Shown here: in pieces, positions 27,378 to 36,574 of the stretch
How positions within the stretch are numbered: position 1 is the first letter of the stretch
How the letters are laid out: each line of letters begins with the position of its first letter
Source: Paraburkholderia sp. PGU19
GTDB taxonomy: Bacteria > Pseudomonadota > Gammaproteobacteria > Burkholderiales > Burkholderiaceae
NCBI RefSeq assembly: GCF_013426915.1
Contig: NZ_AP023181.1
Span: forward strand, 1,612,001-1,676,000
Reading direction: 5' to 3'
DNA length: 64,000 nt
Notes under the pieces: generated by a model
Told to the model about the DNA's origin: nothing
The model's input: the letters and a program-made list of their open reading frames with translations, nothing else
Databases searched by the model: none
Made by a program: the position numbers and the translations under genes

Positions 27378-28631
27378 CTAAGCTTCGCGCCCGAACGTCA
27401 ACGTCACGCGAAACCCGCCATCGGGCGCGTTGTCGCATTCGAACTGTCCACCGTTGTAGCGCGTGAGCCGGCGCACGATCGCGAGGCCGAGGCCGCAATG
27501 CGCGTCGCCGCCGCGCGCCGGATCGAGGCGCGTGAACGGCTGCAACGCGCGTTCAAGCTGTTCGCGCGGAATGCCACGTCCGTGATCGCGCACGATGAGC
27601 GTACGGACACCGTTATGCGCGGACGTTGAAATCTCGACGGGCGGCTCGCCGTAGTTCATCGCGTTTTCGATCAGGTTCGATAGTATCCGGTCGAGATCCA
27701 CCAGCGGCAGATTGAAGCCATCGCCCGCATTCAGATGCAGACGCACGAGCGCTTCGTCGTCGAGTCCGTCGCCATAGTGACGGCGGCAATGCGCATCGAC
27801 ATTCGCGTGCGGCGAGGGATCGGCGGTATCGCGTGCATAGTCGAGAAACTGCGTGACGATGCGCGACAGCGACTCGGCATCGCGCAGGAAGCCGCTGCGG
27901 TTCGCCGCGTCGGGCAACAGGTCCGCGCGCACCTGCATGCGTGTGATCGGCGCGCGCAGATCGTGCGCGACGCCCGCCAGCATCACGGCGCGTTCCTGCT
28001 CGGACTGCGCGAGCTCGCGCATCATCTGGTTGAAGTCGCCGATCAGCGCGCGCATTTCGGCGGGACCGCTTTCCGTCACGGGCGGCACGCGCCGGCCGAC
28101 TCTGAATTCGCGCGCCGCGTCGGCAAGCCTGTGCAGCGGACGCTGAAACTGCCACGCGGCCAGCAGTGCCACGCAAACGGCCAGCACCAGCATCACCAGC
28201 GACGAACCGAGAAAGCGCATCCCCGGCAGATTCGCGTTGCGCATGAAGAGCCAGTACGGCTCGTTGCCGTACCGTATCCACAGCGAGCCCGTGTGCGGAT
28301 CGAACACGACGCGGCTGCCTTCGGGCATGCGCGGCAGCAGATCATGCTCGAACGGCGCGTTGGAACCCTCGCACTGGTTCGGACAACCCCGGCGGATCGC
28401 GTCGGCATCGGGGATATATTCGATGCCGAGTGTCTGCGCGACGTGTCGCGCGGCTGCCTCGCCGTCGTGCTTGGCCTGCACGGCCAGCAGCACGTCGCGG
28501 CGCGCATGCTCGGCGTCGATATGGCCGCGGTCGCGGTCGACGACGAACAGCGACGTCACGTGTACGGCCACGATCAGGCCGACCGTCAGCGTCGCGAGAC
28601 GGCCGAAAAGCGTATTGAACGGGTTTTTCAT
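27378..28631 (-). CDS. EnvZ-type sensor histidine kinase
   Basis: This 417-residue kinase has a membrane segment at about 12-30, a periplasmic sensor at about 31-140, a second membrane segment at about 141-160, HAMP, then the H box LAGVAHDLRAPITRM (His223), N box (NLIENAMNYG), G1 (RDHGRGIP) and G2 (GLGLAIVRRL). The sensor has an unusual CPNQC pair (Cys83 and Cys87). Its start overlaps the response-regulator stop by 4 bases. It sits next to a TetR-controlled RND operon. The signal is unknown. Confidence 0.93.
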   Translation of the reverse strand: MKNPFNTLFGRLATLTVGLIVAVHVTSLFVVDRDRGHIDAEHARRDVLLAVQAKHDGEAAARHVAQTLGIEYIPDADAIRRGCPNQCEGSNAPFEHDLLPRMPEGSRVVFDPHTGSLWIRYGNEPYWLFMRNANLPGMRFLGSSLVMLVLAVCVALLAAWQFQRPLHRLADAAREFRVGRRVPPVTESGPAEMRALIGDFNQMMRELAQSEQERAVMLAGVAHDLRAPITRMQVRADLLPDAANRSGFLRDAESLSRIVTQFLDYARDTADPSPHANVDAHCRRHYGDGLDDEALVRLHLNAGDGFNLPLVDLDRILSNLIENAMNYGEPPVEISTSAHNGVRTLIVRDHGRGIPREQLERALQPFTRLDPARGGDAHCGLGLAIVRRLTRYNGGQFECDNAPDGGFRVTLTFGREA

Positions 28632-29407
28632 TGCGATGCGTTGTCGTCGCCTTCGCTAGCGTCGCCGCCATCGTCGACTTCACCGCCTTCACCGCCTTCA
28701 CCCGGCACGAACATATAGCCGATGCCACGCATCGTCTGGATGCGGCGCGGCGCAGCGGGGTCGTCTTCGAGCAGCCGCCGCAGACGCCACACGGGCACGT
28801 CGATGCCGCGTTCCGTCACTTCCGAATCCGGACCATGCAGCAGATCGACGATGCGCGTGCGCGACAGCGTTTCCATCGGATGCTGCGCGAACACTTCGAG
28901 CAACGCATATTCGCTGCCCGTCAGCTTAACGGGTTCGTTGTCGCAAAAGAGCGTGCGCGAAGCGAAGTCGAGCCGGAAGCGTCCGAACACGAGCGCCTCG
29001 CGATGCTCGGCAGGCGGCGCTTCGGGATGCAGCTTATGGCGGCGCAGCACGGCATGAATGCGCGCGAGCAGTTCCTGCGGCATGAACGGCTTGCCCAGAT
29101 AATCGTCCGCGCCGAGTTCGAGGCCGATCACGCGGTCCACGCCATCGGCGCGCGCCGTCAGCATGACGACGGGAATCGTGTCGCCGCTCGCGCGCAACTG
29201 CTTGAGCGCCGTGAGCCCGTCGACACCGGGCATCATCAGATCGAGCACGATGATCGAAGGACGCTCGCGTTCGAGTCTGCGCGCGAGATGCGTGGCATCG
29301 TGCAGCACGGAGAATTCGATGCCGCGTTGCTGGAAGAAGTTGCGAAGCAGGTCGCGCAGGTCGGCGTCGTCGTCGACGAGCAGCACCTGAATGGGTGTGT
29401 CGGGCAT
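28628..29407 (-). CDS. OmpR-type response regulator
   Basis: This 259-residue protein has a receiver domain with acidic pocket (VDDDAD), phosphoacceptor Asp56 in IIVLDLMMPGVDG, the conserved Lys in ADDYLGKPF, and a C-terminal winged helix (LTGSEYALLEVFAQHP). An odd low-complexity Gly/Glu/Asp tail (EGGEGGEVDDGGD) follows the DNA-binding domain. It is translationally coupled to the kinase. Phased CTTA repeats lie 120 bases upstream and may be its own binding site. Confidence 0.94.
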   Translation of the reverse strand: MPDTPIQVLLVDDDADLRDLLRNFFQQRGIEFSVLHDATHLARRLERERPSIIVLDLMMPGVDGLTALKQLRASGDTIPVVMLTARADGVDRVIGLELGADDYLGKPFMPQELLARIHAVLRRHKLHPEAPPAEHREALVFGRFRLDFASRTLFCDNEPVKLTGSEYALLEVFAQHPMETLSRTRIVDLLHGPDSEVTERGIDVPVWRLRRLLEDDPAAPRRIQTMRGIGYMFVPGEGGEGGEVDDGGDASEGDDNASQ

Positions 29408-29524
29408 GATGTGAGCGGGCTGCGCCGGCGCTTTGCCGCGTTGGGCGGGGCAGCGTCGTTGCCGCCGGGGTATCGGATGTGCGTATGACTATAGCGCAAC
29501 GCTGCGTGGCCCCGGTTCTGGGGA

Positions 29525-29549
29525 CTTAGCAAGTCTTACCAAGTCTTAA
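29525..29549. promoter_or_regulatory. Phased direct repeats upstream of the response regulator
   Basis: CTTA occurs at 29525, 29535 and 29545, exactly 10 bases apart. The last two are in near-identical decamers CAAGTCTTAC and CAAGTCTTAA (29530-29549). Tandem direct repeats with one-turn spacing are the usual binding sites of OmpR-family dimers. The site lies between the TetR stop (29583) and the response-regulator start (29407). Confidence 0.55.
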
Positions 29550-29582
29550 CGGATTCCAGCGTGCGCCTGCAACGCCGCGGAG

Positions 29583-30227
29583 TCAGGCGCGGGCGCGCTC
29601 GAACGTGGTGAATGTAGTGTTTGCGCCCACGCACCGCAGCGCCGAAGCAAGCGTCTGCTCCGCTTCAAGATCTGCGCGCGACTCGGCCGACATCAACAAA
29701 CGCTTGTGCAAAAACCCAGTCAACGCCGCGTGAATAAAGCCGGCGGCGGCGCGCGTATCGACGTCGGGCGGCAACTGTCCGCGCAGCGACGCGGCCCGTA
29801 GCGCCGCATCGATCTGAGCTTCGGCGCGCAACGCGGCCATCGCGACGCGCTCGTAAAACGCCGCCGTCTCCGTCGTCACTTCGCATTTCGTCAGCGCGAT
29901 GCTGTACAGACGCCGCGCGCGCCGCAGATACAGCGCGTCGCGCAGACGCTGAAGCAGTTGCGCATGCAGATGCTGCAACGGATCGGCGTCCTGCTCGCAC
30001 GACTGTACGACGAATGGATCGAGCGGCATGTCCGCACACTCGTAGATCGCCTGAAACACGGCCTCCTTGTTCCTGAAGTGACCGTAGACGGCGCCGCGCG
30101 TCACGCCCGCTTCCGACGCAATGTCCTCCAGCGCGGCGCGCGCAAAGCCACGCACGAAGAACACGCGCTCGGCGGCGTCGATGATCTTGGCCCGCGTGTC
30201 GAGCGCCTGTTGCTTCGTTCGTCCCAT
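29583..30227 (-). CDS. TetR-family repressor of the RND efflux operon (AcrR-like)
   Basis: This 214-residue protein has the TetR helix-turn-helix (ALEDIASEAGVTRGAVYGHF) and the AcrR/TtgR-type C-terminal domain. It is divergent from the AcrAB-OprM-type operon (241-base gap), the classical arrangement of a local efflux repressor released by pump substrates. Candidate operators lie in the gap at 30412-30426 and 30453-30464. Confidence 0.92.
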   Translation of the reverse strand: MGRTKQQALDTRAKIIDAAERVFFVRGFARAALEDIASEAGVTRGAVYGHFRNKEAVFQAIYECADMPLDPFVVQSCEQDADPLQHLHAQLLQRLRDALYLRRARRLYSIALTKCEVTTETAAFYERVAMAALRAEAQIDAALRAASLRGQLPPDVDTRAAAGFIHAALTGFLHKRLLMSAESRADLEAEQTLASALRCVGANTTFTTFERARA

Positions 30228-30332
30228 GACGGGTGCCTTTCTCCTGCAGTTCGGCGCCGCGCACGCGAATCCGCGCAGCGACCGTGTGAATCACGCGGCC
30301 ATCGTAGTCGGCGCGACGCCGCGTTGGATTAA

Positions 30333-30342
30333 CAAGTCTTAC
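30333..30342. promoter_or_regulatory. Copy of the response-regulator decamer in the RND promoter region
   Basis: The decamer CAAGTCTTAC, identical to 29530-29539, occurs here in the TetR/RND divergent promoter. A degenerate ATTA lies 10 bases to its left (30328-30331), giving a two-repeat site. This suggests that the adjacent response regulator acts on the efflux operon or on the repressor gene. Confidence 0.45.
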
Positions 30343-30411
30343 GGCAGCCCGGTGGCTGTAACCCGGGAAAGGCGAACAACCCCTATCGTCACGACCTTAT
30401 CGTGTCGGTGC

Positions 30412-30464
30412 GTGTTGGATCAACACTCGTTGCGCGCCGGCCCCGTTCAATTCAAACAAGTTTG
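30412..30464. promoter_or_regulatory. Candidate TetR operators before the RND operon
   Basis: Two palindromes precede the adapter gene: GTGTTG-GAT-CAACAC at 30412-30426 and CAAAC-AA-GTTTG at 30453-30464, the latter only 4 bases before ATG 30469. Both arms are perfect. They fit binding sites of the divergently encoded TetR repressor. Confidence 0.5.
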
Positions 30465-30468
30465 TACG

Positions 30469-31689
30469 ATGCCAGCGCTATTAAAGAACCGTAACTTTCG
30501 TATGCTCGCGGCCACGGCTGCGATCTCCGCAATCATTCCGTTTTTCGCCGCGTGCAGCGACAAGCCCGCAGCACCACCTCAACAGACGCCCGAAGTCGGC
30601 GTCGTCAGCATCAAACCCACTGGCGTACCCGTCACCGTCGAATTGCCGGGCCGCGTCAGCGCGCATCTCGTGGCTGAAGTACGGGCGCGCGTCGACGGCA
30701 TCGTGCTGAAGCGCGCGTTCACGGAAGGCAGCGAAGTCAAGGCGGGACAGACGCTGTACAAGATCGATCCCGCGCCGTATATCGCCTCGCTGAACAGCGC
30801 GAAGGCGACGCTTGCGAAGGCACAGGCGTCGCTCGTGTCGACGCACGCGGAAGCCGAGCGCTACAAGGTGCTGGTGGCGGCGAACGCGATCAGCAAGCAG
30901 GACTACGACAACGCCGTCGCCTCCGAAGGCCAGGCCGCCGCCGATGTCGCATCGGGCAAGGCCGCCGTCGAAACGGCGCAGATCAACCTCGGCTATACCG
31001 ACGTGACCTCGCCGATTTCTGGGCGCATCGGCAAGTCGTCGGTGACGGAAGGCGCTTACGTGCAGTCGAGCGCGGCAACGCTGCTCGCCACCGTGCAACA
31101 GCTCGATCCCGTCTACGTGGACCTCACGCAATCGAGTCTGGTCGGCCTCAAGCTGCGCCGCGACGCGCAGGAAGGGCGGCTCAAGACGAGCGGCCCGAAC
31201 GCGGCCAAGGTCACGCTGATTCTTGAAGACGGCCGTCCGTACGGCGGCACCGGCAAGCTCGAATTCTCCGACGTCACGGTCGATCAGACCACCGGCTCCG
31301 TCACCGTGCGCGCGCTGTTCGACAACGCGCAGCGTGTGTTGCTGCCAGGGATGTACGTGCGCGCGAAGATCGAGGAAGGCATCAACGAGCAGGCGTACGT
31401 CGTGCCGCAACAGGGCGTCACGCACGACCAGAAGGGCGACCCGACGGCGCTCGTCGTCGGCGCAGACGGCAAGGTCGCGACGCGGCAACTGGTGACGTCG
31501 GGCACGTATGGCGCGAACTGGGTGGTCGAAAGCGGCCTGCAAACGGGCGACCGCGTGATCGTGCAAGGCGTCGACAAGGTACGCCCCGGCATGACAGTGA
31601 AGACGGTCGACGCGCAACTGCCTGGCACCGACTCGTCACCACAAACAGCAGCCGCAGCGCCCGCATCCGACGCGCACAGCTCGCAGTAA
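30469..31689 (+). CDS. RND efflux periplasmic adapter (AcrA/BpeA-like)
   Basis: This 406-residue membrane-fusion lipoprotein has lipobox FFAAC (Cys29), lipoyl half-domains around RARVDGIVLKRAFTEGSEV and TDVTSPISGRIGKSSV, an alpha-helical hairpin between them, and beta-barrel segments. It links the inner-membrane pump and the outer-membrane channel. First gene of a three-gene operon; the permease starts 13 bases on. ATG 30469 has no good ribosome-binding site; ATG 30502 is an alternative that leaves a short but usable lipoprotein signal. Confidence 0.93.
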   Translation: MPALLKNRNFRMLAATAAISAIIPFFAACSDKPAAPPQQTPEVGVVSIKPTGVPVTVELPGRVSAHLVAEVRARVDGIVLKRAFTEGSEVKAGQTLYKIDPAPYIASLNSAKATLAKAQASLVSTHAEAERYKVLVAANAISKQDYDNAVASEGQAAADVASGKAAVETAQINLGYTDVTSPISGRIGKSSVTEGAYVQSSAATLLATVQQLDPVYVDLTQSSLVGLKLRRDAQEGRLKTSGPNAAKVTLILEDGRPYGGTGKLEFSDVTVDQTTGSVTVRALFDNAQRVLLPGMYVRAKIEEGINEQAYVVPQQGVTHDQKGDPTALVVGADGKVATRQLVTSGTYGANWVVESGLQTGDRVIVQGVDKVRPGMTVKTVDAQLPGTDSSPQTAAAAPASDAHSSQ

Positions 31690-31702
31690 CGAGGGCGTTT
31701 AA

Positions 31703-34700
31703 ATGGCAAAGTTCTTTATCGACCGACCTATCTTTGCTTGGGTCATCGCAATCATTCTGATGCTCGCGGGCATCGCTTCGATCTTCAATCTACCCGTCGC
31801 GCAGTATCCGACCATTGCGCCGCCTGCCGTGCAGATCAGCGCGACGTATCCGGGCGCATCGGCGAAAACGGTGGAAAACACCGTGACGCAGGTGATTGAG
31901 CAGCAGATGAGCGGTCTCGACCATTTGCTCTATATGTCGTCGTCGAGTGACGACTCCGGCAACGCGACGATCACGCTGACCTTCGCGGCGGGCACCAACC
32001 CCGACATCGCGCAGGTGCAGGTGCAAAACAAGCTGCAACTCGCGACGCCGCTGTTGCCTGAATCCGTCCAGCAGCAGGGCACGAAAGTGACGAAGTCGAG
32101 CAGCAGCTTCCTGCTGGTGATGGCGTTCGTCTCGACGGACGGCAGCATGGATCGCTACGACTTGGCGAACTACGTGGCTTCACATGTCGAAGACCCCGTG
32201 AGCCGCGTCGATGGCGTCGGCACCGTGCAGTTGTTCGGCTCGCAGTTCGCGATGCGCGTCTGGCTCGATGCGAACAAGCTGAACCAGTACAGCCTCACAC
32301 CCGTCGACGTGGAAACTGCGTTGACGAATCAAAACGTGCAGGTCGCGGCGGGTTCGCTCGGCGGTACGCCTTCCGTGCCCGGTCAGGTGTTACAGGCGAC
32401 CATCACGCAGGCAACCTTGCTGCAAACGCAGGAACAGTTCGGCAACGTGCTGCTGAAGGTCAATCAGGACGGTTCACAGGTGCGCATCAAGGACGTCGCG
32501 CGCATCGATCTTGGCGGCGAAAACTACAACTTCGACACCAAGTACAACGGCCAGCCGACAGCGGGCTTCGGCATTCAGCTCGCGACGGGCGCTAACGCGC
32601 TGCAAACGGCGAAGCTGGTGCGCGCGAAAATCGACGCACTGTCGAAGAACTTCCCGCATGGTCTCGTCGTGCAGTATCCGTACGACACGACGCCGTTCGT
32701 GAAGATGTCGATCGAGGAAGTGGTGAAGACGCTGCTCGAGGGCATCGTGCTGGTGTTCCTCGTGATGTATCTGTTCCTGCAGAACCTGCGCGCAACGTTG
32801 ATTCCGACTATCGCCGTGCCGGTGGTGCTGCTCGGCACGTTCGCGATCATGAGCGCGGCGGGCTTCTCGATCAACACGCTGTCGATGTTCGGTCTCGTGC
32901 TCGCCATCGGCCTGCTGGTCGACGATGCGATCGTGGTGGTCGAAAACGTCGAGCGCGTGATGTCGGAGGAAGGGCTATCGCCAAGAGAGGCCACCCGCAA
33001 GGCGATGGGCCAGATCACGGGCGCGCTGGTCGGCGTGGCGCTGGTGCTGTCGGCCGTGTTCGTGCCTGTTGCGTTTTCGGGCGGATCGGTTGGCGCGATC
33101 TACCGGCAGTTCTCGCTGACTATCGTGGCGGCGATGGTGCTGTCCGTGCTCGTTGCGCTGGTCCTCACGCCCGCGCTGTGCGCGACGATTCTCAAACCGA
33201 TCCCGAAGGGGCATCACGGCACGAAGACGGGCTTCTTCAGCTGGTTTAACCGCACGTTCGACAACGGCCGCGACAAGTATCACTCCGGCGTGCAGCATGT
33301 TATCCGTCGCTCGGGACGCTGGCTCGTGCTGTATCTCGCCGTGATTGTCGCCGTCGGCTTCCTGTTCATGCGTCTGCCGAAGTCGTTCCTGCCCGATGAA
33401 GACCAGGGCACGATGTTCGTACTGGTGCAAACGCCGCCCGGTTCGACGCAGGAGACCACGGCGCGCACGCTGAAGAACGTCACCGACTATCTGCTTCACG
33501 ACGAAAAAGACATCGTCGAATCGGTCTTTACGGTGAACGGCTTCAGCTTCGCGGGCCGCGGCCAGAACGCGGGTATCGCGTTCGTGCGGATGAAGGACTA
33601 CTCGCAGCGCCAGCATGCGAACCAGAAAGTGCAGGCGCTGGTGGGCCGCGTGTTCGGGCACTACGCGTCGTACAAAGACGCGACCGTGCTGGCCGTGAAC
33701 CCGCCATCGATTCCCGAACTCGGCACCGCATCCGGCTTCGACTTCGAATTGACGGACAACGCCGGTCTCGGCCACGACGCGCTGATGGCCGCGCGCAATC
33801 AGTTGCTCGGGATGGCCGCGAAAGATCCGTCGCTGGCGCTGGTGCGTCCGAACGGGCTGTCGGATACACCGCAGTTCAAGGTCGATATCGACCGCGAGAA
33901 AGCGCAGGCGCTCGGCGTCACCGTGTCGGACATCGACCAGACGTTCTCGATTGCGTGGGCATCGGCTTACGTGAACAACTTCCTCGACACCGATGGCCGG
34001 ATCAAGAAGGTCTATCTGCAAGGCGACGCGCCGTTCCGCATGACGCCCGAAGACATGAGCAAGTGGTACGTGCGCGGCAGTTCCGGTTCGATGATGCCGC
34101 TGACGTCGGTGGCGTCGGGACATTGGGTCTACGGCTCGCCGAAGCTCGAACGCTATAACGGCATCTCGTCGGTCGAAATCCAGGGGCAGGCGTCCGCAGG
34201 CAAGAGTACGGGCCAGGCGATGACCGCGATGGAAGCGCTCGCCGCGAAACTGCCGCAAGGCATTGGCTACGAATGGACGGGCCTGTCGTTCCAGGAACGC
34301 CAGTCGGGCTCGCAGGCGCCGATTTTGTACGGCATCTCGATCCTCGTCGTGTTCCTGTGTCTGGCCGCGTTGTACGAAAGCTGGTCGATCCCGTTCGCGG
34401 TGATTCTCGTGGTGCCGCTCGGCGTGATCGGAGCATTGCTCGCCGTCACGATGCGCGGGCTGGAGAACGACGTGTTCTTCCAGGTCGGCTTGCTGACCAC
34501 CGTCGGTTTGTCCGCGAAGAACGCGATTCTGATCGTCGAGTTTGCGCGCGAATTGCAGATCAAGGAAGGCATGACGGCCGTGCAGGCCGCACTCGAAGCG
34601 GCGCGCTTGCGGTTGCGCCCGATCCTGATGACGTCGCTGGCGTTCGTGCTCGGCGTGCTGCCGCTCGCGATCAGCAACGGCGCGGGTTCGTCGAGCCAGC

Positions 34701-34861
34701 ACGCAATCGGCACGGGCGTGATCGGCGGGATGCTGACGGCCACGTTCCTCGCCGTTTTCATGATCCCGATGTTCTACGTCGTGATCCGCGAGAAGTTCTC
34801 GCGCGACGGCTCGACGCCGCATGGCACCGAGCACGACGTCGAAGAAGAAACGGCCCAGTAA
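31703..34861 (+). CDS. RND multidrug efflux permease, HAE1 family (AcrB/BpeB-like)
   Basis: This 1052-residue inner-membrane proton antiporter begins [20 protein letters not shown], the HAE1 signature. The proton-relay aspartates fall at 407 and 408 in [16 protein letters not shown], matching AcrB numbering. Large periplasmic loops after the first and seventh membrane segments carry the drug pockets. It exports hydrophobic and amphiphilic antimicrobials with its adapter and channel. It follows the adapter by 13 bases. Confidence 0.97.
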   Translation: MAKFFIDRPIFAWVIAIILMLAGIASIFNLPVAQYPTIAPPAVQISATYPGASAKTVENTVTQVIEQQMSGLDHLLYMSSSSDDSGNATITLTFAAGTNPDIAQVQVQNKLQLATPLLPESVQQQGTKVTKSSSSFLLVMAFVSTDGSMDRYDLANYVASHVEDPVSRVDGVGTVQLFGSQFAMRVWLDANKLNQYSLTPVDVETALTNQNVQVAAGSLGGTPSVPGQVLQATITQATLLQTQEQFGNVLLKVNQDGSQVRIKDVARIDLGGENYNFDTKYNGQPTAGFGIQLATGANALQTAKLVRAKIDALSKNFPHGLVVQYPYDTTPFVKMSIEEVVKTLLEGIVLVFLVMYLFLQNLRATLIPTIAVPVVLLGTFAIMSAAGFSINTLSMFGLVLAIGLLVDDAIVVVENVERVMSEEGLSPREATRKAMGQITGALVGVALVLSAVFVPVAFSGGSVGAIYRQFSLTIVAAMVLSVLVALVLTPALCATILKPIPKGHHGTKTGFFSWFNRTFDNGRDKYHSGVQHVIRRSGRWLVLYLAVIVAVGFLFMRLPKSFLPDEDQGTMFVLVQTPPGSTQETTARTLKNVTDYLLHDEKDIVESVFTVNGFSFAGRGQNAGIAFVRMKDYSQRQHANQKVQALVGRVFGHYASYKDATVLAVNPPSIPELGTASGFDFELTDNAGLGHDALMAARNQLLGMAAKDPSLALVRPNGLSDTPQFKVDIDREKAQALGVTVSDIDQTFSIAWASAYVNNFLDTDGRIKKVYLQGDAPFRMTPEDMSKWYVRGSSGSMMPLTSVASGHWVYGSPKLERYNGISSVEIQGQASAGKSTGQAMTAMEALAAKLPQGIGYEWTGLSFQERQSGSQAPILYGISILVVFLCLAALYESWSIPFAVILVVPLGVIGALLAVTMRGLENDVFFQVGLLTTVGLSAKNAILIVEFARELQIKEGMTAVQAALEAARLRLRPILMTSLAFVLGVLPLAISNGAGSSSQHAIGTGVIGGMLTATFLAVFMIPMFYVVIREKFSRDGSTPHGTEHDVEEETAQ

Positions 34862-34871
34862 GGACAAGCAT

Positions 34872-36383
34872 ATGAACAGAACACTACTGACGACGCTCGC
34901 CGCCGCGCTCTTCGCGACGGGCTGCACGCTCGCGCCGACTTATGAACGTCCGGCCGCGCCCGTCGCGGCGACCTTTCCGCAAGGCGGCGTCTATGACAAC
35001 CAGCCCGCTAAAGGTACGGCAACCCGTACTGCGAATGATCACTCTGCTGTCGATATCGGCTGGCGCGAGTTCTTCGTCGATCCGCGTCTGCAACGTTTGA
35101 TCGAACTCGCGTTGCAGAACAACCGTGATTTGCGCGTGTCGGCACTCAAGGTCGAAGAAGCACGCGCGCAATATCGCATTCAACGCGCCGACCTGATGCC
35201 GTCGCTTTCCGTCGATGGCACGGGCACGCGCAGCCGCACGCCGAAGGATTTGTCGTACGTCGGCAAGGCGACCGTGGGCGCCGACTATCAGGTGGCGGCG
35301 AGCGCTTCATGGGAACTCGACTTCTTCGGCAAGGTGCGCAGCCTCACCGAGCAAACGTTGCAGACGTATTTCTCGACGGCGCAGGCCCGCAAGGCGGAAG
35401 AAATCCTGCTGGTGTCGCAAGTCGCCGATCAATACCTGACGCTCGTCGCCTACGACGAAATGCTGGCAAGCACGAAGAACACGTACGACACGGCGCGCCG
35501 TTCATACGAACTGACGAAGCTCCAGTACGACACGGGCACGGGCTCCGAACTGGATCTGCGCGAAGCGGCGGGCACGATGCAGCAGGCGCAGGCGAACTAC
35601 GAAAGCCAGCAGCGCTCGCGCGCGCAGGCGGAGAATGCGCTCGTGCTGCTGGTCGGCGCGCCGCTGCCTGCCGATCTGCCGCAAGGCCTGCCGCTCGCCA
35701 GCCAGGAACTGCTCGCGGACGTCCCGGCGGGCCTGCCGTCCGATCTGCTGACGCGCCGTCCCGACATCATGGAAGCCGAAGCAACGCTGATCGGTGCGAA
35801 CGCGAATATCGGCGCGGCGCGCGCGGCATTCTTCCCGAGTATCTCCCTGACGGGCGACTTCGGCACGGCGAGTGCGAGCCTCGGCTCGTTGTTCAAGCCA
35901 GGACAGCTTGCATGGAGCTTCGGGCCGACCATTTCCGTGCCGATTTTCAAGGGCGGCGAAAACCGCGCGAACCTTGATCTCGCGAAGCTCGAAAAGAACG
36001 TTGCCGTCGCGCAGTACGAAAAGGCGATCCAGACGGCGTTCCGCGAAGTGTCTGACGGGCTGGCGGCGCGCGGCACGTATGACCGGCAGATCAAGGCGTT
36101 GCAGGAGAACGTCGAGTCGCAGCAGCGTCGCTATGACCTGTCGGATTTTCGGTATCGCAACGGCGTGGACAGTTACCTGAACGTGCTGACCGCGCAGAAC
36201 GATCTGTATTCGGCGCAGCAGTCGCTCATTACGGCGTCGTTGAACCGGCTGACGAATCTCGTCGATCTCTATCAGTATCTTGGTGGCGGCTGGATCGAGC
36301 GAACGGGCGACACCCCGCGTCCCGCCGATGCGCCGTACGCGCAGCAAGCCCAGCAGCCCACGCGTGTCGCCGCGCAACCGTAA
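34872..36383 (+). CDS. Outer-membrane efflux lipoprotein, NodT/OprM type
   Basis: From ATG 34872 (AAGGA upstream) the product has 503 residues and a lipoprotein signal (AAALFATGC, Cys18). It has two TolC-type repeats, the Pro-rich LAPTYERPAAPVAATFP start and SDLLTRRPDIMEAEATLIGA between them. It forms the trimeric outer-membrane channel of the AcrAB-type pump, 10 bases downstream of the permease. The C-terminus is extended by a Pro/Gln/Ala tail. Confidence 0.95.
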   Translation: MNRTLLTTLAAALFATGCTLAPTYERPAAPVAATFPQGGVYDNQPAKGTATRTANDHSAVDIGWREFFVDPRLQRLIELALQNNRDLRVSALKVEEARAQYRIQRADLMPSLSVDGTGTRSRTPKDLSYVGKATVGADYQVAASASWELDFFGKVRSLTEQTLQTYFSTAQARKAEEILLVSQVADQYLTLVAYDEMLASTKNTYDTARRSYELTKLQYDTGTGSELDLREAAGTMQQAQANYESQQRSRAQAENALVLLVGAPLPADLPQGLPLASQELLADVPAGLPSDLLTRRPDIMEAEATLIGANANIGAARAAFFPSISLTGDFGTASASLGSLFKPGQLAWSFGPTISVPIFKGGENRANLDLAKLEKNVAVAQYEKAIQTAFREVSDGLAARGTYDRQIKALQENVESQQRRYDLSDFRYRNGVDSYLNVLTAQNDLYSAQQSLITASLNRLTNLVDLYQYLGGGWIERTGDTPRPADAPYAQQAQQPTRVAAQP

Positions 36384-36396
36384 CACGCTGAAACAC

Positions 36397-36461
36397 CTGC
36401 TAAGCGCGCTAAACCTGGGCGCGCTTTCCCGTTGCTACATTCCCCTTCATCTCCTTAGCAG
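36397..36461 (+). terminator. Nested inverted repeats after the first RND operon
   Basis: CTGCTAAG (36397-36404) pairs with CTTAGCAG (36454-36461), and nested within it AAGCGCG (36402-36408) pairs with CGCGCTT (36420-36426). The inner hairpin is followed by only a short pyrimidine tract (TCCCGTT). It may be a weak terminator between the two efflux operons. Nothing else was seen in 36384-36574. Confidence 0.4.
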
Positions 36462-36574
36462 TTGCCGATCCTCGCATGAGGCGCGGCGCTGCTTTCCGGC
36501 GACGCCCGCGTGGCGTCGTTCTCTTATTCCGTGTGGCAAACCGTTGAACGGCCTAAGCGCCGACAAATCTCCGC

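Noticed and set aside
32975..34927. A 650-codon minus-strand frame opposite the AcrB-type permease
   Set aside because: The permease is unambiguous; the opposite frame is an Arg/His-rich high-GC artefact. The same applies to 36524-38986 (minus), 40636-42105 (plus) and 60396-61550 (plus).
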